NCBI RefSeq assembly: GCF_026213295.1
Contig: NC_079414.1
Coordinates: 5,553,476-5,617,475 of the forward strand
Length of the DNA: 64,000 bases
Source: Gadus chalcogrammus
Taxonomy: Eukaryota > Chordata > Actinopteri > Gadiformes > Gadidae
Direction: 5' to 3'
The notes below the pieces were generated by a model that did no database searches, had not been told where the DNA came from, and worked only from the letters and a program-made list of their open reading frames with translations. The stretch's first letter is position 1, and every line of letters begins with the position of its first letter. Shown one piece after another: positions 58,981 through 64,000 of this stretch. The position numbers and the translations under genes were made by a program.

Positions 58981-61153
58981 CAGAAAACGTTAGTTAACAT
59001 GAAAGATTGCTGAGCTTCTACAAGTCAAGCATGTTAGTTGTTTTGTTTCGCTAGTTTAGATGGTGGAATGATTAAGCAATGACATGTTCAATGGGAATGT
59101 TTTCTTTGTATGTTATCTTTGGAACATACTATTTGTCATCAAAAATGATTAGTTGTTTATCTAATTCCCTTAGTATATTGATCTGTATCTATACGTATTT
59201 ATTAACAATACTGTCGTATATGCTTTATGATATTTGTTATATATATATATTGTATATCTATAAAATATTTATATGCAATTATAAAATGGCTAGCTATGTA
59301 TTGATATGGTTTAAAACGTTGTATGCCAACAAACATTGGATTATTGTTCATTATATTTCAACTGGTAATGCTATGAATATCTATTTTTCTCACTTTTCTC
59401 ATCTAACTAAATAACTTAATAACTATTACTCGGCCTGGCTCTGCTTCTCCCTACGTATGGAGTGCTCTCCCAATGATTTAGATGGGCATTTAAACCCAAA
59501 TAACGTTACTGCAGACTTATTCACATCAATTTCATATTAAAACTAAAGATACATGCACATTCATTTCATTATTATTTTGTAATTTGGAAAACGCTTTAAT
59601 AAAAATGGACTTATATTGAATTCAGACAGACTTCATGAACTCACCCCTGTATAGAATTTTAAGATTTCAACAGACAGCATTTGCAGTTAAAAGGTGTGTG
59701 TGACTGGTGTGTATATAGGTGATCGTAAAGTATCAAAGGATTTCCTACACAATGTTACGAGATGGCATGGATACTTCTCTTTTAACTGAACTTTCAATCA
59801 ATATAAAGCTGAGAAATGACTTTCTAATGCTAGTCTAACGAGAGGATGATCGGCTAAAGAGAGAGGTGGAGAAATAAAAACAGAACAGGAAAAGAGGGTG
59901 GGCGAGAATAACAGGGTTACAGGTTACTGGTTTTAAGGCTTCATTCCATCTCTGTTGCATCTCCTCATTAAAACAACACAATCAATGCACCAGTGCGATT
60001 GGTTACCTTAACAGTCTCTTCATTTGTATATTATTTGCTTTTGTTATACGTTCAAATCGTACCCATCTCTGTCATTCATCTGCATTTGTCTGTTCAGAGC
60101 TAGCGCTAGAAATAAATCGTTATAGTCACGCATTATAAACAACCGAGAATGTATGCTAAAGTTTTAACTTTTAGATTAATTATCAGATATTATCAATAGA
60201 TAGAATATTTATGAGCAAATTTAAGTCAATACTGCAAGTGAAACACTTACATACTATATATACTGCTTATATGGCCATACGTATACCATTATTAACAGCT
60301 ATTTACAGTTAAATAGTTAAGGTCATCCTGACCAGTACTCTACGTCACATATGTTGTTTAATCGGTTACAGTTTCTGCAGCTACAGAAAGCAGTACACAT
60401 ATGGTAGCAATGGCTCTGGGCTTTATAATATCCCTGGGGCTGGTAGCTATTTGGCCGATGCAGAGGTCAAATTAAAGGTCAAAATTAAAATACATAATTA
60501 ATGATGATGGATATAACTGCATTGCACTTTATATATATATCATTCATTTTTTTTTAACATTAGCAAAGCTGTCCTCTTAACAATTTGATTATGAGAACCC
60601 AACTGTGCTAGCCTGTAGGAGATGCCGTGCATTGACACAGATGGAATAAGTATGGAGTCTTATCTTACACACTCAGTGTAGCTCTGCTATTAGGTTTATA
60701 TTTAGGACGTAACTAAAGTAACAAGACAGGAAGGAGGTGCAAGGAAGGTGGGGAAGCTCAGTGAGGTAAGAAGACAACCAGGATAATACGGACAAACAAG
60801 TCAAACACAACTGAGGAGGTGAAAAGTAAAAAAGGTTGAGCAGGTAAATTCACAGCCAAAGATAGCTTTTGTCCAGTGTGGTCTGTGGCCAACACACTGA
60901 TGCCTCTGGAACTAAATAGTGACATTAATAATAACCACAAATGTCAAATTCTTACAATGCCAAGAAAAGGCTTTCCTTGTGTGTTAAGGAAAGGCAATTT
61001 CCTTTTAATTATAAGTGCTATGGATAAGTACAGAACAATAGATGTGTAACAGTTAAATATTAGTAATTAGGAGGCAAAACCTAGTGTGACCAGCTATCAA
61101 TGGCTGCAAGGTGAAGTAGACTTTAGCCGGGAGTCATCTCTCTCCTACCCGTC
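58981..61153. other. gria2 intronic / short-form 3' UTR sequence
   Basis: AT-rich, no other exon recognised. If the short terminal exon is used, its 3' UTR must lie in the right part of this stretch on the minus strand; AATAAA on that strand occurs at several places (for example near 59600 and 59875). Confidence 0.45.
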
Positions 61154-61324
61154 TTAGATCTTGACGCTCTCGATGCCATAGACGTTGTAGCCTTCCTTAT
61201 AGGTGGCGTAGTTTGGCTGGTGACCAGGAGACTGCAGGTTGTAGTTAGGGGGATGTTGAGGGGAGGAAAGGGTATGCGTGTAGTTTTGTGTGTGCTGAGG
61301 GGAGGACAATGTGGTTGCTGCCAC
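61154..61324 (-). CDS. gria2: gria2-like alternative terminal exon, short C-terminal form
   Basis: After a TTTTCTTCAAAG acceptor the exon reads VAATTLSSPQHTQNYTHTLS and ends PNYATYKEGYNVYGIESVKI before TAA (61154-61156), 56 residues. ATYKEGYNVYGIESVKI is the C-terminus of AMPA receptor GluA2; GluA3 has REGYNVYGTESVKI. The terminal SVKI is the PDZ ligand known to bind GRIP/ABP and PICK1, and the YKEGYN tyrosine region is a known trafficking determinant. The proximal part contains a (SPQHxxNY)-like triple repeat (HTQNY, HPPNY, HQPNY), longer than in mammals. Phase 0 with the TM4 exon. Confidence 0.9.
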   Translation of the reverse strand: MAATTLSSPQHTQNYTHTLSSPQHPPNYNLQSPGHQPNYATYKEGYNVYGIESVKI

Positions 61325-61658
61325 CTTTGAAGAAAATGTAAAGTATAAAAGGGTTAAGAAGAGTGTTTATGTCCCCCTTATGGCCTTACAATATATCTTG
61401 TAAGGCCATTTGCAGCTTCATGCAAAACCTTGAACCAAAACGTTATTAGTCATTGTTTTCCTCAAACGAAAATATCCTGTGATTCGCAAGTTGCGCAGTG
61501 TGTGTCCCAAAAATGGCCTGTTTGTTGTTAGAATTTCATATGATGATCCATAATTGTATTTTTACCTTCTGCTTGCAATGTCTGGCAACTCACTAATACT
61601 GTTTTTGTGTTCCTTTCTCCAGTCAGTACATTGAATATTCCCACTTGTTAATCCATAC

Positions 61659-61793
61659 CTTCATCTTCTTGGCCTCCGTGCGACTCTTATAGCAGAACTC
61701 CACCAGGGCCACCATCATGGCCAGACCCAGGCCACCCACAAGGATGTAGAACACTCCAGCAACATTACTGAGGGACAGAGCACTCGTCTTTTC
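61659..61793 (-). CDS. gria2: gria2-like exon with the fourth membrane segment
   Basis: 135 nt, 45 residues, phase 0 at both ends: [45 protein letters not shown]. It is bounded by a CACCCAG acceptor and a GTATGG donor. It encodes the end of the S2 ligand-binding lobe link and transmembrane helix M4 of an AMPA-type glutamate receptor. E before KTSALSLSN matches GluA2; GluA1, GluA3 and GluA4 have D there as I recall. Flip/flop and earlier exons would lie beyond the right edge of the window. The receptor is a postsynaptic cation channel. Confidence 0.92.
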
Positions 61794-61800
61794 CTGGGTG

Positions 61801-61905
61801 AAAACACAAGCGCACACGCACACACACACACGCACGCACGCACGCACACGCACACACTCAGACACACACACAAACACATGCACAGATGCACACACACACA
61901 AATAA
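61801..61905. repeat. (CA)n/(CGCA)n microsatellite at the gria2 acceptor
   Basis: ACACGCACACACACACACGC with CGCACGCACGCACG and further CA units. On the gene strand it is a GT/GC repeat that begins only about 10 bases before the acceptor of the TM4 exon. Confidence 0.9.
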
Positions 61906-64000
61906 ATCCAGTCAAATTGTTGCATTGTTGGAAGGGAGTTGAGGAAATTAATAACACAAATGTGAGACCTAGATTTATTTTTAACTGTTATAACATAAAG
62001 TAGATCTTTCACACTTAAGTCTGATAGATCCTTACAAAACAGATTGTGTCATCATTATTGTCTATGCATACATAATACATCTAGCTGCTTTCTAGAAAGA
62101 TGCCATAAATATATTAAATTGAGACAAAATTGTAACAAAATAAAAACAATAACATTGTATGTCTGGAAACAAAGTATAATGTACAAGCACAGGTATAGAA
62201 TGGAATACAAAGAGTGGCTTGACAGAATAAATCTACAAATCCACAGACTGTTTGCTGAGCTCGAAATGATTATTATGGAAACTTCAATAATGTAATACTT
62301 GCCACACAGCCTTATATAGACAATACAGAATAATATACTACAGACTGTTCCTAGCTTTGTTGGTTTTCATGTGGCATTTGACAGACATTGCATTTGACAA
62401 CACAGATGTTTGTTTGTAATTTCATTAAAGTGGCAACCCTTCAGATTAAACCTAGTAATTCAATAGTTTCCTCGGACCAGGAGGGCTTAATATAGGAATA
62501 AGAGTCTCTTTATACTCCAATACTACTGGTATTGCACCTCCTCCTTCTTCCTTTCATTTGTGTTAACAATTGATTCAGGCACCTATGATTGACAGGCAAG
62601 ATTACCAGGCAAGATTCTACGAACCAATCAGGGAAGAGATTAAATAATCTGATATCAGAAATATTTTAAATTGGATAATACAAGAAGCAGGCACAGTCAA
62701 CTCCCTACACATATTCCACTGCACATTTAACTCACTAGCTGATGGTGGCTCTTTAATTTCTCATGAATAACACTCAAATAATGGCTCTTAAAACGTACCT
62801 ACAGACCCTTTAATGGGCTTGAGGAGAATGCATGATAACAATCTTGTTACTGTCATCGATCGATCTAGGGAAACCAGTTAGTACGATCAAAAGGCTGGTT
62901 CACAAACCCATTTGGGCTGCTGTATTAGAAACAGAAAGGCCATCGCTTAGCATAGCTTTATAAAGAAGGCAAGGACGATAAGGGACACCAAAGAGACCAA
63001 GAACAAGCTAAGAAGTGTGTGTGAAGCAGTGATCACACCAGCAGAGCCAGCCAAGGCATGTGACCCAAGGCAACGATACCAAAGAGATATTCAGGATGTG
63101 AAGAAGCACGAATCCAAGGACTGGGCAGAAACCCAACATGAGATGCTGCTACGGATCCTTAGAACCACGAGAAGGACAAGCAAAAGAAGTACGGGAATGG
63201 GTGTACACTCAGATGGAGTGTGCGAAAGTGTAAAGTAGGTCACAGTCCTCTCATTGATCAGTGATTCGTCAGCAAATATTTTCTTCTTGAAACATTGGTA
63301 ACCATCAGTGTCAGCAGAGCTTACAACAAGGTAAGAAAGAAGGAAGTGCGCCAAGCCCTCCTGGTAAAATAATAGAAGAGCTATCATAATGCCTGAGACA
63401 ACCACAACATGGGAAAAGCATATGGAGGAGGCCGCTATATATATATAAAAACATGTATTCTGATTTTGCCCAAAGGCAATAAGCCTTTTCTTACTTGCCT
63501 ACACCACAAATGAAAAACAATTTTCCTTTTTGAATGAATCAAGGCATTCAAGGCCATTTCTTTTTTGTCCAAGGAAACAAAGGTTTGCCCTATTTACGTT
63601 TCAGTTCACCCATCTACTGAAAAAAGACAAAATCATATTTTCTTGTTATGCAAACTCTTGGTAGCCCTAAGTCACTGAAAGTTAGCAAACTAAAAAAAAA
63701 CAGACGATCTTTGAGGATTGCCACTTTAATAGAATGGTGCAGTGTGTGCAGAATTAAGTGGCATCTAAGGACAGAAATTGAATATTAATTAATATTACAT
63801 AAGTATAAGATAATGACTAGAGAAAATCCCATTAAGTAGGAATGGCTGTGTTTTCATGACCTCTGAATTAGCCTTTTAAATCCACACAGGGCCCTGATCC
63901 ATGGAACACGCCAAATTGCACCGCCATGTTTTTACAGTAGTCCCGAACGGACAGGCGGTTCTAGAGAATTTGTATACATAATCACTGTCTTGCCTGTAAG
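61906..64000. other. gria2 intron, no other feature supported
   Basis: No WWYDKGEC-type flip or flop exon could be read on the minus strand. Two frames of 70-100 codons near 63017-63405 show no family signature. A short (TA)n run is at 63436-63447. Confidence 0.55.

Noticed and set aside
62044..63405. Possible gria2 flip/flop exon or another gene in the last 2 kb
   Set aside because: No KWWYDKGEC-type motif was found on the minus strand, and the frames near 63017-63405 lack any family signature.

Overview
The window looks like nuclear DNA of a ray-finned (teleost) fish. Two vertebrate genes with clean GT-AG exon structure sit in the right-hand third, and the left two thirds is a dense nest of transposable elements of kinds common in fish (L2-type and I/Nimb-type LINEs, PIF/Harbinger, THAP-DDE/ISL2EU-like, Tc1 and many MITEs). 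There is no bacterial-style operon, CRISPR array or rRNA.

Layout. 1-2.25 kb: two broken, divergently arranged gene fragments (a CxxC zinc-binding domain on the minus strand, a P2X7-C-terminus-like cysteine domain on the plus strand). 2.25-3.8 kb: 5'-truncated L2-type LINE. 4.1-7.9 kb: a MITE and a 2.86-kb THAP-DDE transposon that still carries the ends of two convergent genes. 8.4-12.06 kb: a decayed I/Nimb-type LINE (gag-like ORF1, endonuclease-RT ORF2) in minus orientation. 12.1-14.7 kb: an element with ~480-bp inverted arms. 14.8-16.1 kb: MITEs. 16.12-31.07 kb: a 1-kb element derivative split by a 13.95-kb relative. 31.1-39.9 kb: further nested DNA-transposon remnants. 40.5-54.2 kb: pmm2 on the plus strand. 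55-64 kb: the 3' end of an AMPA-receptor gene, most likely gria2, on the minus strand.

The most unusual object is the 13.95-kb element at 17021-30973. It has TATGGCAAGCC termini, a 7-bp target duplication and subterminal arrays of GATATC palindromes. It carries a multi-exon DDE (rve/IS3-like integrase) transposase on the plus strand and a multi-exon HECT-type E3 ubiquitin-ligase gene on the minus strand, converging on each other. It inserted into exon 1 of a short deletion derivative of its own family, and its own exon 1 supplies the uninterrupted target sequence. The transposase is broken (frameshift, and a stop exactly where the third catalytic acidic residue is expected), while all six HECT-domain exons join in one open frame. 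Inside it are a Harbinger copy and two long minisatellites.

pmm2 (phosphomannomutase 2, start of the GDP-mannose branch feeding N-glycosylation) is complete in eight exons and looks functional. The AMPA-receptor gene shows the exon with the fourth membrane segment followed by two alternative C-terminal exons, a short one ending in SVKI and, further downstream, a long-form one. pmm2 and gria2 are transcribed towards each other, with about 4.3 kb between their stop codons. All identifications are from reading the translated sequence against families known to me; no database search was possible.
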